A stretch of DNA of 64,000 nucleotides from Bryopsis sp. KO-2023. Lineage: Eukaryota; Chlorophyta; Ulvophyceae; Bryopsidales; Bryopsidaceae. The DNA lies in assembly GCA_030272585.1 (NCBI GenBank), contig BSYQ01000011.1:3224001-3288000 (forward strand), given 5' to 3'. How positions within the stretch are numbered: position 1 is the first letter of the stretch; every line of letters starts with the position of its first letter. The translations under genes were made by a program, and so were the position numbers. Positions 1-11,348 of this stretch are shown in pieces. The notes beneath the pieces were generated by a model that worked only from the letters and a program-made list of their open reading frames with translations, did no database searches and was not told the origin of the DNA.

Positions 1-1044
1 TCACCAACACTTTCGACCCCCAAAGTCTCAGAGGGGGAGGGAAATCGCTCATGGTTCGTGGGAAGAAACACAGAAGGATACCTCGCGGTCTGGTTAAAAT
101 CGACGAGTCCCCGGTTGTACATCATTGGCTAAAGACGCTGCAGCAGTGCGAGCGGTTGAGGCCACTGCGGGCGAACGTATATATCGTCTGCAATGAAGTG
201 GATCGAAAGGAGTTTCTGAAGACTGTCGGCTTCGTCAAGGAAGGAGATGGTAGGACAAAAAACATCGAGCTAGATATATCTAGTTTTATGGTTTATATAA
301 ACCATAAAACACACGAATAGAAAAGAGTGGAAGGAACGCGATGGTCGAAAGATACGAAGATGCTCAGTTTGACAACTCAAAGTGGATTCCAGGATAGGTC
401 CCTCTGAGCGAAGCCAACATTATCAGCAATGGCGCCACTCGCCCTGATGAATGGCGAGGAGATGTAGCTGACCTTCAGGTGGCGCTGGAAAAAATCGAAC
501 CCCTCCGCCACATCCTGGCAATCTCAGCCTCCTCCATCGTTTCCCCTGGCCATAATTTCCAGAGGGTCCTTGAGCATTCCTTAATATATTCCAAAGAATT
601 CCTCGCTTTCAAGAGGCTCACAGCCACCGATGTCAGACTCAACGGAGATCGGGGTGTGGCCAGAGTAAAGCTTGGAGAAGACGCAGCATCGGTGCCCCGT
701 ATTCGGAGCATCAAGTCAAACATGTGTGGAACAGAGAGAGACGTTGAGGGGGTTCCTATTTGCTTGCTGCGGAAGGCTAGGGTGGAAGGAGTGTTCAAGT
801 CCCAGGCGTCGAGCTTGGTGGAGATGATGAACGATTTCCTCGAGAGTGGCATCCCAGTCCACGGCATCGACTTGGAATGGGGCCATATGCATGTCGATTC
901 TGTCAGATGGATAGACTACGCAAGCGAGTTTTTCAACTACTTCGCGCAGCAAATGTAAGCAGGCGTAAGCTGCGCGACGCACGTGAATATGAGCGATAAA
1001 ATTCGCTTTCAGTCTCTACCTTGCGAAAAAAGTTGGATTGATCT

Positions 1045-1075
<31 letters not shown>

Positions 1076-1375
1076 TTTGCCAGGCGGTTGGCAAAAAAAG
1101 CAGAGAACTCTAGATGCCACGACGACGATTTCGTGCTCGGCGATGATGTTTGTGAATTAGGGAAGAGTCTCCGACTTGATAGAGCAACTATGGCCCATTC
1201 AATTGCTTCAAATCTAGCGGAGAACCCGTCGCTCGAATTTGACCGAACATACTTTGCACAGCAATCCACCAAGTTCAAAGGGCTCTCCCGTCCGTTCTAC
1301 CAAACTCCAGCAACATTTTACATGACGGCATATCGCAGACTCGCTGGCGGGGTTCTTGATAAGAATGTTTGCTGA
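1..1375 (+). CDS. Partial nucleotidyltransferase-like protein (5' end outside window)
   Basis: Three exons join in frame: up to 249, 414-954 and 1084-1375 (stop). Donors are gtagga and gtaagc. The reading frame is open to the left edge, so the first in-frame ATG at 51 may be internal and the N-terminus missing. Early residues KIDESPVVHHWL and NVYIVCNE look like the first strands of a GT-A type sugar-nucleotide (NTP_transferase) fold. After the first intron come NIISNGATRPDEWRGDVADL and later GIPVHGIDLEWGHMHVDS, which resemble that family's 'NDG...R.GA..DL' and 'GYWLDIGT' segments. The conserved N-terminal GxGTR loop is not visible. The last exon (97 codons) was not recognised. The family is inferred from motif resemblance only. 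A kinase or transferase fusion is possible. Confidence 0.5.
1045..1070 (+). repeat. (TG)n microsatellite next to a splice acceptor
   Basis: An uninterrupted TG run lies inside the second intron of the nucleotidyltransferase-like gene and ends about 13 nt before the inferred acceptor tttgccag. It takes the place of the usual polypyrimidine stretch. Confidence 0.9.
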
Positions 1376-2505
1376 ATGGTGTCTCGTTTTTGGGATGTAT
1401 TGCGTGGCAGCGTTAACTTGTTCGCTGGTCGTGTGATGAACCTGAATTCGCCAAGGTTCAGGGGAGCCTGTATGTTGTAATGCACTTCGTAGTTTATTCC
1501 AAGACGTCTCAAGTTAAAAATCCCCGTACTCAAAAAAAACAAACAACAGAAACAGGTTTTTCACAAGTTAGGCACCACCCATTCACCATACATGCCCCAT
1601 ATCTCAACGAATAAAATTCAAGCACAGATTCAACAAAGTTTTTTGCCTACTACACGTACCATAATTCACACCAAATAACGCATTTATGACACCACGGATT
1701 TTCAACACAGCACCACAAATCACGTAACAGCACACAATTGATTGATTGCTTATTGAAGAATCGTGCCTTACATTCTACAATATCTCCGAAATGTGAATCC
1801 ATCTCGAGCGAAGGGGGGGGGGGCTGAAAGAAAGAAAATCAAGGACTGAAGTTTTAGCTGATGCTTATATCTGCAACGTGCTAAATTCTCGGGTCCACAT
1901 TCTTTTTTCTGATACATTTTTACTGCTATTCCCTGGTTACATTCCTCTATTACTCTTTTAAATTCTTGAGGTGCATATGAGGCACATCAGACAGCGAAAA
2001 AACATGGAAAAACATCTAACTCACTCGAAAATTGATTTCTGGTGGGCCAAAATTCCCTTTCTAGAGTCGTTTAACTTCATGAAGACAAACGACATTGCAT
2101 TGATGACCTACTCTTCAAAAAAGATCTTCTTCTGAGAATGACTGCCTTGCTTGTTCAATTGATGTAGAGGCAAAAAATCAGCTGCGAGAAGCTGAAACGT
2201 CAATTTGAGACTACGCAAAAAGAAAGCTTTCCTTACAAAAGCTATGTAAGAGAAACATGTTCTTTTCTGAAGGGGAAGATCCTATAAACTAGACCTTCCA
2301 ACTCTTGTTATTTGCACTGTACGAGCTTACACAGTGTTCCACATATGTTGGGCGGCGGCGGCGCAATGCAATATTTTGACTGATTCGAGAGGTTGTACCT
2401 GTGACTCCAATCGTATCCAAGCTGGCGAATCGCTCAACACACGATACGAAACGAATACAGCGTCACAGCTTTGAGGCCATCTGTGTTCCACAGTATCCCT
2501 TGAAA
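1376..2505. other. Intergenic, no gene seen
   Basis: AT-rich sequence between two plus-strand genes. It contains a short G run near 1816 and no exon-like open frame with supporting splice sites. It presumably holds the 3' end of the left gene and the promoter of the LRR gene. Confidence 0.5.
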
Positions 2506-5500
2506 ATGAACAAAATAACAGCACTTCTACATGTTTTTCTTCTGGCGAATTTTCTGAAAAATGTGGAAACTGCATCACGTGACGGTGAGACAATACTGAG
2601 ATTTGAGTTGTTTGAGATCGACTAGGAGATCCCTGCTGGAAGGTCTTGATTGTTTATGGCGTAGGTACTATTCTGGAAGAACTTGGAATTGATCTAGGAG
2701 AAACGCTGAACTGGGGGTCATCCGACCCTCTGTGTCCTTCAAACGAAAGTGACGGGTGGACGGGTGTCATGAAGTGTGATGATAACGGCCGAGTGGTCGA
2801 TCTATCGCTGCGTGGAAAAGGTCTGGAGGGTGAAATCAAGGACTCCATAGCTGATCTTACAAGTTTGCGGACTCTGTGAGTAGGGCTTCGTCACCAATTC
2901 TCAGAATCGAAAAGAAACAAGGCCTGGCCCATCTGCCATTCTTTTCCTTGGCAGAAAGTGTTCAATGCTGTTCTACAGAATTCTTGAGGGCAACAAATTG
3001 TCGGGATCCATTCCGAAACGATTGGAGGAGCTGAGCTTGGAAACTCTAAATCTAGCGGATAACGCGTTCACTGGTGAAAATCCTCTGCACGATGGGGGAT
3101 TTTGGGAAACTCCCCTGGGCCGAACGGCGCTTTCAATGTAGGAACCCATCTCTGACAGTACTTTTTGTGCCTCCTGACTGTGAAAACTTGATTTTTGTGG
3201 GATGTCGAAAAGACTGAAGATTCTGGTTGATGCAGCCGCCTTGAAAAAAATATGCTCAATGGGTCTCTCGGGACGCCACCCATATTTGAGGAGGAAAATG
3301 TGCCCCCGATCGAAGCGATTCGTTTAGAGGAAAACCAGATATCAGGAACGCTCCCTGAGGAGTTTACACAATTTGAAAGCCTCAGAGAGCTGTAAGATCA
3401 ATGACATACCCGAAATCATTGAGTTTGTACTAAGTCTTTCAATTCAGAATGCGCATCTGTGCTTTTTTCTGTTCAAGACGGCCTTGCCAAACTTCAACTT
3501 CAAACATCATAATTTGCACGCTGGGATAAAACACTGAATTGTTATCTTTTTGGTTACCCCTGTCGTCCTGGGATACTAACCTTCCTCTTATCCTAAATCA
3601 CAAAAGCAAACTGCAACCGGAGATCCTAGCATCTGTTCCTCTATTTTCAGACATGGTCTAACGGATTTTTCTCAGCGCCTTTGTGTCAATGTTGAGATAT
3701 TTTTTGAGGGATGATCTATCACAGGCACCTCAACATGAACGAGCTCGAAGGTCCCATCCCTTCCGAGTGGGAATCCATGCAAGCGCTGGTTAGCCTGTAG
3801 GTAGAAGTGTTGCGGCACTTGCCCTCGGAGCTGTATCTGCAGCCAAAACCAGCGACTGAACAGGAATTTTTTTTGCTTTGAAAAACTGCGAGATTTTTAT
3901 TCTATGCAAAAGCTCCAGAACTCAAACAACCTCTTGAAACCATGGCAATACTAAGCAAGGTAGAATTTTCGCACACTGGGAAAAACAACTGCCCTGAAAA
4001 AAAAAAGGTAAAGCTTTAGTCCCTACTGAAATCATTGATTTTCTCGCAGGAATGTCGAGGAAAACAAGGATCTGTGTGGACCAGCGCCGAACAACGCAAA
4101 CTTTGCCTTTCAAAGCGGGACGCGGGTCGGACAGGCCTGTCTTGTTGAGAGTGAATGTATGTCAATATTTCATTGAGGAGCAACAAATTGAACACGTACC
4201 AGCAAGACCCTTGCTTAAGGATTCTGTACTGTACTGATTCGCCTTGCGCCGCCACAACAGGGAACGCCCTCATAGCACTTTTGAAACCTTTGGCTACAGA
4301 ATTACCTCAAGAACTTGAAGGGTGGACAACAGAAAACAGACAAAATCTGTGCATCTGGTATGGGGTGACGTGCCGTCCACCACGCTGGGGGAAGGTCGTG
4401 GGGTTGAATTTGAGCAATCTTGGACTTGATGGGGAGGTGAACTCTGAACTCAATGGACTTCGATCCTTGGAGACCCTGTAAGACATTTTCTTTTTCAATG
4501 GCTTTGGACATGTGCAATCGAACAAGATGTTGCGATATCTGTTATTATAGGTTCTGAGGTTTTCTGTTTTCCACTATGTAGAGATATGTCGAACAACGAG
4601 TTGGGGGGGAATTTTCCCGACACTCTAGCGCTTCAAAATTTGATGACATTGAACATTTCCAATAATACGTTCAATGGAAGATTCCCGCTGTTCGAATTGG
4701 CGTTTCAGTGGGAGGGCAGCTTTTTTGGGACGGCAATTGAGCATCTGTAAGTGTACATGTCGTCGAATAGAGCAATTTTTCGAAGGAATGCACAATCTTC
4801 CACCAAATATATGCCATCCTTGGAGCAGCCACAAGTGGCATTTGTTTTTCGCAATTCCTACAAGAATAGTTGGCTGATTTTGGTTCTTGGTTCCGAGTCC
4901 CTCAGTCAGTGAAAACCACTTTTCAAATTTCTACAAGAATCGTTCAAGTGTATGCGCCTGTGCACATTGATTACGTCTGCAAAAAATTGTGGCCACCTGT
5001 GTGTGTGCAGAGATATTTCGGGCAATGAATTCGAGGGAGAGGTGCATGACGCGGATCCAGAAGCTTTTAGAAAATCCAGTCTGAAGTATCTTGATGTTTC
5101 AAATAACGAATTCAGCGGGAGTCTGCCTCGGGGCTTTGCAGGACTTGAAAACCTCCGAACACTGTGAGGGCACAAGCGCCTACTTTCTTTGAAACTTCAT
5201 CCTCCATAGTTGACGGAAGAACTCGACCATAAGGCCAAAAGTGTTGCAAAACTTCACCTGGAGCTTTTCAAAATTCCATTTTGGTTGTATCAATCAGGGA
5301 GACATTGGAAATGCTACCACTTTTTGAAAGTAACGACAATTTTATAATACCTCCCCTTCCATTTTTTCGGTTCCAACACTTTACTTTCGCGCTTTCAATC
5401 AGGATCCTTGGTTCAAATGATTTTACTGGGACCATACCCGAAGAGTGGGATTCTCCAGGTCTGCCGAGGCTACAAGAACTGTAAGTTCATTTCACGCATA

Positions 5501-6889
5501 CCAAATCCTCCAGCCCCATTACTTATCCATCTTTGTCCATGGGTGAAGAGTTCTCCTTGTTCATATAGATCATTGGCTGCTTTGCCCGGGTTGTGTGGGG
5601 AGCAACCTGTATTCCTAGATGTCACGGTAAGCAACGCGAAATAGGCCTTGAACATCCCCCAGCTCATCCTTGGATCCAGGAATTGAAGGACTGGTGTTGA
5701 ATTCTGATTTGAAACTATTTGCGCTCAACAAGGTTGATACGCACGACACGAAGACGGGTGGCGAATGCGTCGAGTTGGACGTCGACAAAGATGAAATAAG
5801 AGACGGTGAAGAGATACCAGGGGAGGAACCAAAGGAGGGACCAGGAGAGGAACCAGGGGAGGAACCAGGGGAGGGACCAGGAGAGGGACCAGGGGAGGGG
5901 CCAGGGGAGGGGCGAGGGAAGGAACCAGGGAAGGAACCAGGGGAGGGACCAGGGGAGGGGCCAGGGGAGGAACCAGGGGAGGGGCCAGGGGAGGGACAAG
6001 ACAAAGGGCAAGATGGAGGCGACGACGCTGCGCCAGAAAATAGTGGCGATAGCGACGACACCAACAAAAGCGACGGGAGCAATGACACTGCTGAGAGTCC
6101 TAACAACGATGGTGATAGTCCAAGCAACAAGATGTGTTTTGTGCGTTGGATTCATTGCAATGAATCCAAAAAAAAGCAATTGAAAGCAATTGCTTGCAAC
6201 GTCAATTGCCTACCACCCAAGTTTTCCAGACAAGATTAACACCGGCTACATCGTGCAGTTTTTTGTTGTCGTGCTTGCATGTGGGCATCAGGCACAGGCC
6301 TTCAAGGCTTAAGAAATATTTTGTCGTAAATGAATAGGTGGAAACACTCCTGACAATTCGCGGATTGGACAGTCTGGAATGAACGACACGAACACGGGAG
6401 ACCTGGTCGATCCCAGCAACAGAACAAGCGAAAACAATTCCACAGCTTTGAACCAAGCTGGCCTCGAGACAGTCATCGAGTGCGTACCCGCAATTTGACA
6501 AAGTTTTCTGCAGAATCAAACAAACAATGACTCGAATGAGAGAGAAAAAGCTAGGCTCAAACAAACAAACATTGAATTGAAGCTAAGCTCACCCGTCTAT
6601 GTATTCATTCAGGGGCGGCAATGATGGAAAGTATTTGGGGATGGGCGTCGTCTCTTGGGGACTGATTGCCTTTGCGGCGATTGTGCTGGTTGGGGCTGGC
6701 TGCCTGCTGATATATGCCCTTGCGATGTGGAGACGGCACCCTAAGCAGAGCGTAACAGTATCCACACCGAAGGGTGGTGATAGTGGGAAGCCTTATAAAC
6801 CAGAGCCAGGTGCTGCTGCAGAGGAAAACAACGCCGCCACCAAAACGACAACGGATCATGCTTCAGAAAAAGACCCCCAACGCGCGTGA
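2506..6889 (+). CDS. Leucine-rich-repeat receptor-like membrane protein without kinase
   Basis: Inferred exons: 2506-2584, 2665-2875, 2979-3137, 3236-3391, 3725-3796, 4050-4150, 4261-4477, 4582-4746, 5011-5163, 5403-5480, 5569-5626, ~5680-6111, 6338-6479, 6613-6889. Exon 1 encodes a signal peptide (MNKITALLHVFLLANF). Exon 2 has a plant-type LRR N-cap ending WTGVMKCDDNGRVVDLSL. The next exons carry plant-type LRRs with LxxLxLxxNxLxGxIP spacing, and most introns are phase 2 inside the conserved Leu codon. An LCGPAP segment ends the first block. A second N-cap (LCIWYGVTC) in exon 7 starts a second LRR block, which ends at LCGEQP. Then follow an acidic Glu/Pro/Gly stalk, a Ser/Asn/Asp-rich linker, one transmembrane segment (LIAFAAIVLVGAGCLLIYAL) and a tail of about 50 residues with no kinase. 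The protein should be a plasma-membrane surface receptor-like or adhesion protein. The join from exon 11 into the stalk exon is not settled: the phases I can see do not match. Confidence 0.75.
5815..6004 (+). repeat. In-frame GGGGARGRACCA minisatellite coding an EPGEGPGE stalk
   Basis: Degenerate 12-nt units (gaggaaccaggg / gagggaccaggg) lie inside the LRR gene. They encode alternating Glu-Pro-Gly and Gly-Pro-Gly and form the juxtamembrane stalk. Copy number is likely to vary between alleles. Confidence 0.85.
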
Positions 6890-7942
6890 GTGCCTGAGGG
6901 TGGAATCAGTTTTGTTTCCGTTCTAACATTCAGTTTTGCAAATCAAAACCAATGCGTTGAATATACTCTAGTCACTATGCCTTGTGTGTGTGTGCCGCAT
7001 TCAAGAGCCTTCGTTGTGGATACTCAATGTGTTTCTTTGAAATTCCACGAAACGTCAAGCAAAATGTTGCCTAACTACTGCCAGGGAGGAAGGACATGCT
7101 TCATCTACTGGAAGGCCTGTCATTGATAAACTTCCAGTGAACTCCACGGGAGGCCAGCCACATGACGCATCACCTACTGGGTAGAGCGGAAAAACCACCA
7201 CAGTTCTTTCTCATAAACTCAGAGCCTGCCTTGGTTACTAACAACACGGTGTTCTCACAAGAAAAGAAAACAACTCCTTTCTCTTTCCACCAAGTTCGGT
7301 AATTTCGGACATTCTGTGCAGCTTGTATCGCTCATGACAGACCCTCAGCAAGCTTTGTGTTGATATGTGTTTTGCTTGGGTTGTGCTCGTTGCAGGGAGT
7401 TCACGTGGGTGCATCGAAACTTTTTGTACCGAACGATGAACTCTCAGGCGGGTGGCGGCGCATTGAGCACCCAAAACACGATTTCCCCGGATGCGCTGGA
7501 GACAATAGAAGTGGAGCCAAAAGAAGAGTGATTTCAAGGGGATTAGATTGGTCATGTTGAGGTCCAGGAGTGCTAGCTGCAGTGCATTATAGTATATTAA
7601 TTTTTCTTTTCAGTGAATCTTGAAGCTCACCCCTCCATCAAGTTTTTTTTTGGGGGGAAGCGATGTTTGCGAAATGTTGTGTGTGAGATCATGATGAGTA
7701 ATTAACAGCTAATGAGCGTTGGAACAAATTTCCACAAAAGGCTGTAGTTCCACACAACAGTTATTTTCCCTTCGTCTCGACCTCTAGGTTAAAAATGAAA
7801 ATGCAATACCGAATATATTACACAGCAGCTGAAACCCCTCGCATAGCACAAACCTTGCCTTTTCACAATCCAACATCTGACGCCACCCACTAGATGAGAA
7901 AAAATCCGGTGGGGGCTGTGAGAAAAAAAAACGATCTCAAGC
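6890..7942. other. Intergenic between convergent genes
   Basis: The 3' flanks of the LRR gene (plus) and the helical-repeat gene (minus). A 67-codon frame at 7357-7560 starts MLICVLLGLCSLQGVHVGAS, which looks like a short hydrophobic leader, but no further exon supports it. Otherwise nothing is seen. Confidence 0.4.
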
Positions 7943-10456
7943 TCACACCAGGAGCTTCCCCCAAATGGGTCGGCCATCCTGTTGGGCCTCCTCTTCGGCT
8001 TGTTTCAACTTGACATACTTGAACAGCAATTCCCCCACTTCTTGCTCGGTCGCATCGTTTTGAGGGTAGGGGGGGTGGAACATCAAGCGCTCCCCCAGCG
8101 GACGGAAAATAGGGTAATCCCAATCTTGAGCAGCATCGAATCGAGCTGTACACTCTTTGGCCAGGATTTCCAAAGGCTCCGCTTGAACACAGGGAATCTC
8201 GTCCAACTTGGTCACCACCATTTGGAGCTCCTTGTCGCTGAATCCTTTGAGGCGCTCCGGTTTCAATACCTCCTCCAGGAAAGCCTCGATCGCCGGCTCC
8301 AGGAAGCACCTCATCCCGCTCAGTCCATACGCGATATTACACAAATCAGGACAAGTGCACCTCTTCAGTCTGTCTTCCCGACAAACCTCCGTTTCCAAAA
8401 TTTCGACGGAACGGCGATGGCCGAAGGAGAGCTTGCCCAAGCCGAACATCAAGTTGGATAGCTCCAGTTCGTTGAAGGTCAACAATCTGTCTGGCTGTGT
8501 CAGAGCAAATTCCAGCGATTTTAGCAGCTTTTTGTGTTCGAAATCCAGTTTTCCAAAGGCAAAAGTGATGTTGCTCAAAGCTTGCGGAGAGAATTTCGCC
8601 ATCCGGTGGCTCATCCCCACTTCTTTCCCCAGTCGGTTCAGAACATCCGGCTGTCGATAGTTCAACCTCCCCAGACAATAAACGATATTCGATAACCCCT
8701 GCTCAGTGTACATTTCCAGCCTCTTGTTCAAGGAAGCTTCCTGAACAACAGCCCCCACCGGCCCTTCGTTGAAATACTTGATTTTCCCGCAGCCCCACAA
8801 CACATTGGCGAGCTGGTGCTCCGTGAAATTCCCCAGCCGGCCCTCCTTAGAGATTTCCCACATGAGGGTGTCCAGCAGATCCTTGTTTCGGTACTCCAGT
8901 CGAGCGAACGCATACATAAGGGCACTCAAATGCTGCCCTTCGTATCTAATCAGGCGGTGTGGATTGACGGCTTGCGACGCTAGCACCTGCAACACTTTTC
9001 CATCCCGAAACCCCATCAACGCCAGCCCATACACCACATTCACGAAATCTTGATCGTCGAAGCCCCCCAGCCAGTCGCCCGCCATCAACATGCTCGAAAC
9101 TTCCCTCAACATGGAATCGTGTCGATGGGAGGCTTTTCCAAAACAAACCAACATGCAGGCGAACCGAGGATTGGGCAAGTTTCTGGCACGGCCCCCATTC
9201 ACGACTTCTTCCCCCAACCCCCTCCAAACAGATGCCTTTCTGTAACCCAGCTGAACGAAAGATTCCATGATATCCACCAATTGGCCATCCTCCAACGAGG
9301 CCATTCTCTTGGGATGACTAATTTCCCCCCAAAATGCATCGAAAACCACTGCATTATGGTAAGACCATCGTGCCAAAAAATGCAAAATCGAGGTCAGCTC
9401 CTCGTTAAGAAATCCCATCAGAACTTCACTATTGGAAGCCCTTTTCACCAGACTGTCCACCACATCGCTTGCATTATGCTCCAATTTGAACAAACCATCG
9501 AGGGCCATCCAGACCTCTTTGCTGCCGAACCCCTCCACCTTTACCAGCACCTCTCGTTTCAGCAGTGGCAAGAGTGGGGTGTCTTTGAATTGCATCGACC
9601 CCATCGCCCACACAAGCTGAGAAATCACCACTCCGCTGAATCCATCCGACGCATTCCTGTCAGTCACATCCTCATCAATTGGATCCAGTCCATTTCTGCT
9701 GCTTTGGCTGTTGCTTTCAGCACCCAAAGTAGAGCCCAGAAGCTGGAAAACTCTCCTGAAGACGGCGAAATGTTTGTACTTCATCACCCCACACGCCCAG
9801 AGAATGTCAGACAATTGGAGGGGTGTCAGCTGATCCAGATTTCCTCCCTTGCTCAACTCGCCCAGCACCACACCCGCCAATTGCCTGACCTCTCCTGTTA
9901 CTCGAAAAGCCTCCACCGAAGCCAGCAATCCAAAACCATGCAACACATCCGCATAAATCCCAGGACCGAATGAGGGGGGGTTGGAAGAAAATACATCCCT
10001 TGCCAAAGCGTCGTCCACGATTCGGCCCAGCAAAGCATCACAAGTGGAAAAAAATGCCTGCTGATCGGGATGGTGGGTCGATTTGGTCAATCCACCAGCA
10101 TTCCCCTCGAAACATTGAACAGCGAGGATGCCCAAGGCTTTGATCAAACCCCCGATCTCCGAGCCGTCGAAAACGCTCAGGTCCCCTTCCTCCAAAGAAA
10201 GCAAGCGATGAGTTAGCCCCACCAGAAACCCCTCGTTCAAATATTTCGCCTTCGAACAGCATTCCACGATGGCTGAGATTTCGAGGGGGTCGATTTCTTG
10301 CAAGGACTCCATCGCTCGATGGGCACATGCATCCCACGTCGATTTCTGGAACGCCCCGGTTTTCCGCAGTTTTTCGAATTCATCCAAGTGGTTTGGTCGG
10401 AGTCGAGCACCGCTGGCGGTTGAGAAACAGCAGCTATGAAACTGCATCAACAACAT
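7943..10456 (-). CDS. Large helical-repeat protein (OPR/RAP-family-like, organelle type)
   Basis: A single uninterrupted frame of 837 codons. The body is a series of roughly 38-40-residue helical repeats with the recurring signature 'L(S/A)N(I/V)xxxxGxLxY' (for example LSNIVYCLGRLNYRQPDVL, LSNLMFGLGKLSFGHR, LANVLWGCGKIKYF). Such arrays are typical of RAP/OPR-like RNA-binding proteins that act on chloroplast or mitochondrial transcripts in algae and other protists. The N-terminus (MLLMQFHSCCFSTASGARLR) is hydrophobic, Ser/Arg-containing and nearly free of acid, as expected for an organelle targeting peptide. No RAP domain is visible at the C-terminus. A related protein is encoded at 17.0-19.6 kb, and both share an N-terminal 'L.P.......C..(R/K)AKY..E.F' segment. 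The RNA-binding role is inferred from the family. Confidence 0.75.
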   Translation of the reverse strand: MLLMQFHSCCFSTASGARLRPNHLDEFEKLRKTGAFQKSTWDACAHRAMESLQEIDPLEISAIVECCSKAKYLNEGFLVGLTHRLLSLEEGDLSVFDGSEIGGLIKALGILAVQCFEGNAGGLTKSTHHPDQQAFFSTCDALLGRIVDDALARDVFSSNPPSFGPGIYADVLHGFGLLASVEAFRVTGEVRQLAGVVLGELSKGGNLDQLTPLQLSDILWACGVMKYKHFAVFRRVFQLLGSTLGAESNSQSSRNGLDPIDEDVTDRNASDGFSGVVISQLVWAMGSMQFKDTPLLPLLKREVLVKVEGFGSKEVWMALDGLFKLEHNASDVVDSLVKRASNSEVLMGFLNEELTSILHFLARWSYHNAVVFDAFWGEISHPKRMASLEDGQLVDIMESFVQLGYRKASVWRGLGEEVVNGGRARNLPNPRFACMLVCFGKASHRHDSMLREVSSMLMAGDWLGGFDDQDFVNVVYGLALMGFRDGKVLQVLASQAVNPHRLIRYEGQHLSALMYAFARLEYRNKDLLDTLMWEISKEGRLGNFTEHQLANVLWGCGKIKYFNEGPVGAVVQEASLNKRLEMYTEQGLSNIVYCLGRLNYRQPDVLNRLGKEVGMSHRMAKFSPQALSNITFAFGKLDFEHKKLLKSLEFALTQPDRLLTFNELELSNLMFGLGKLSFGHRRSVEILETEVCREDRLKRCTCPDLCNIAYGLSGMRCFLEPAIEAFLEEVLKPERLKGFSDKELQMVVTKLDEIPCVQAEPLEILAKECTARFDAAQDWDYPIFRPLGERLMFHPPYPQNDATEQEVGELLFKYVKLKQAEEEAQQDGRPIWGKLLV

Positions 10457-11348
10457 GACCCGACACTCTGTTTACTGGATGTGATTCCAATGCTCTCTGT
10501 AATAAGAAAGCACTCATATCTTCGTGGGGTAAATATGTATCCCTGATGACAGACTTACCAAAACGCACATCAAAATTGAATTCCATCAATCAGTAGATCA
10601 TTCTCCACTGATAACTGATTCACTATGTAATTTTCGTGTTATTCAACCCCATAAGTAAGCTAATCCAACAGATACTTTTTTTTCTTCTGGGAATAGGCAT
10701 AAAATCAACAAGAATAACAAAGGAGTAAGGCCCCACATGACTCAATGTCATGCATTTGGGAAGAAAAAAAACTACCATAACAGCAATCGTTGCAGAAAGC
10801 AAACGAACCCCCCCCCCTCGTCACTCACCCACCTCCGACCAGCCCTCGAGTCGCCATCCTCCACCAAAACACCGACTCGTTTTCCTTCCTCTGAGGTCTG
10901 CCCCGCGAAACTCAACCAGGCTGACGCAAGGCCACACAACCCGTGCGCTGGATATTCGAGTGTCGGAGATCGAAAACGCAGCCACTCGTCTCAACGAGCG
11001 CGTCAAGCGGTTTGCCATTGACGCTCGGATGCATTACGAAAGGACGGAAAAAACGAACCGATTTCCGCGAATTCGTCTGCTTTGGGGGAAAAAAACCTCG
11101 TTAATGAGCGAGTTGATGATCATTATCCGTAGAAAAGCTGGCGAGAAAAAACCACTAGCCTTTGCAGTAAAAATTGGGTTTCGTCGGTTGTTTGCTTCGC
11201 AAGACTTTCTGGATTCAAATGAAGGTTCTTCGATGAGCGCTCTTTTTCAGGGGTGTTTCTTGCCAAATCCAGCTCCTACGCTACATTGTGTGTTTTGTTC
11301 AGGCCTCTTTGCCGAACTTCACCCCGAGTGAGCGCCATATCCTCAACC
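10457..11348. promoter_or_regulatory. Divergent intergenic region
   Basis: Separates the minus-strand helical-repeat gene from the plus-strand DNAAF4-like gene, so it must hold both promoters. A frame at 10750-11331 (plus) contains a helix-like stretch (SEIENAATRLNERVKRF) but runs into clear 5'-UTR-type sequence and is not supported as a gene. Confidence 0.4.

Noticed and set aside
983-1083. Frame running through the TG run with Val-Cys repeats
   Set aside because: It is the translated microsatellite inside an intron; the gtaagc donor at 955 and acceptor before 1084 explain the region better.
5615-6183. Pro/Ser/Gly- or Trp/Leu/Pro-repeat frames opposite or out of frame with the LRR stalk
   Set aside because: They arise from the 12-nt minisatellite being open in several frames; only the Glu-Pro-Gly frame continues from the LRR exons toward the membrane segment.
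9050-9973. 307-codon plus-strand frame opposite the helical-repeat gene
   Set aside because: Antisense shadow of the 837-codon gene; composition shows no domain and the minus frame has clear repeats.
10750-11331. 193-codon plus frame upstream of the DNAAF4-like gene
   Set aside because: Not in the exon chain, low-complexity start and no family signal; more likely promoter and 5' UTR.
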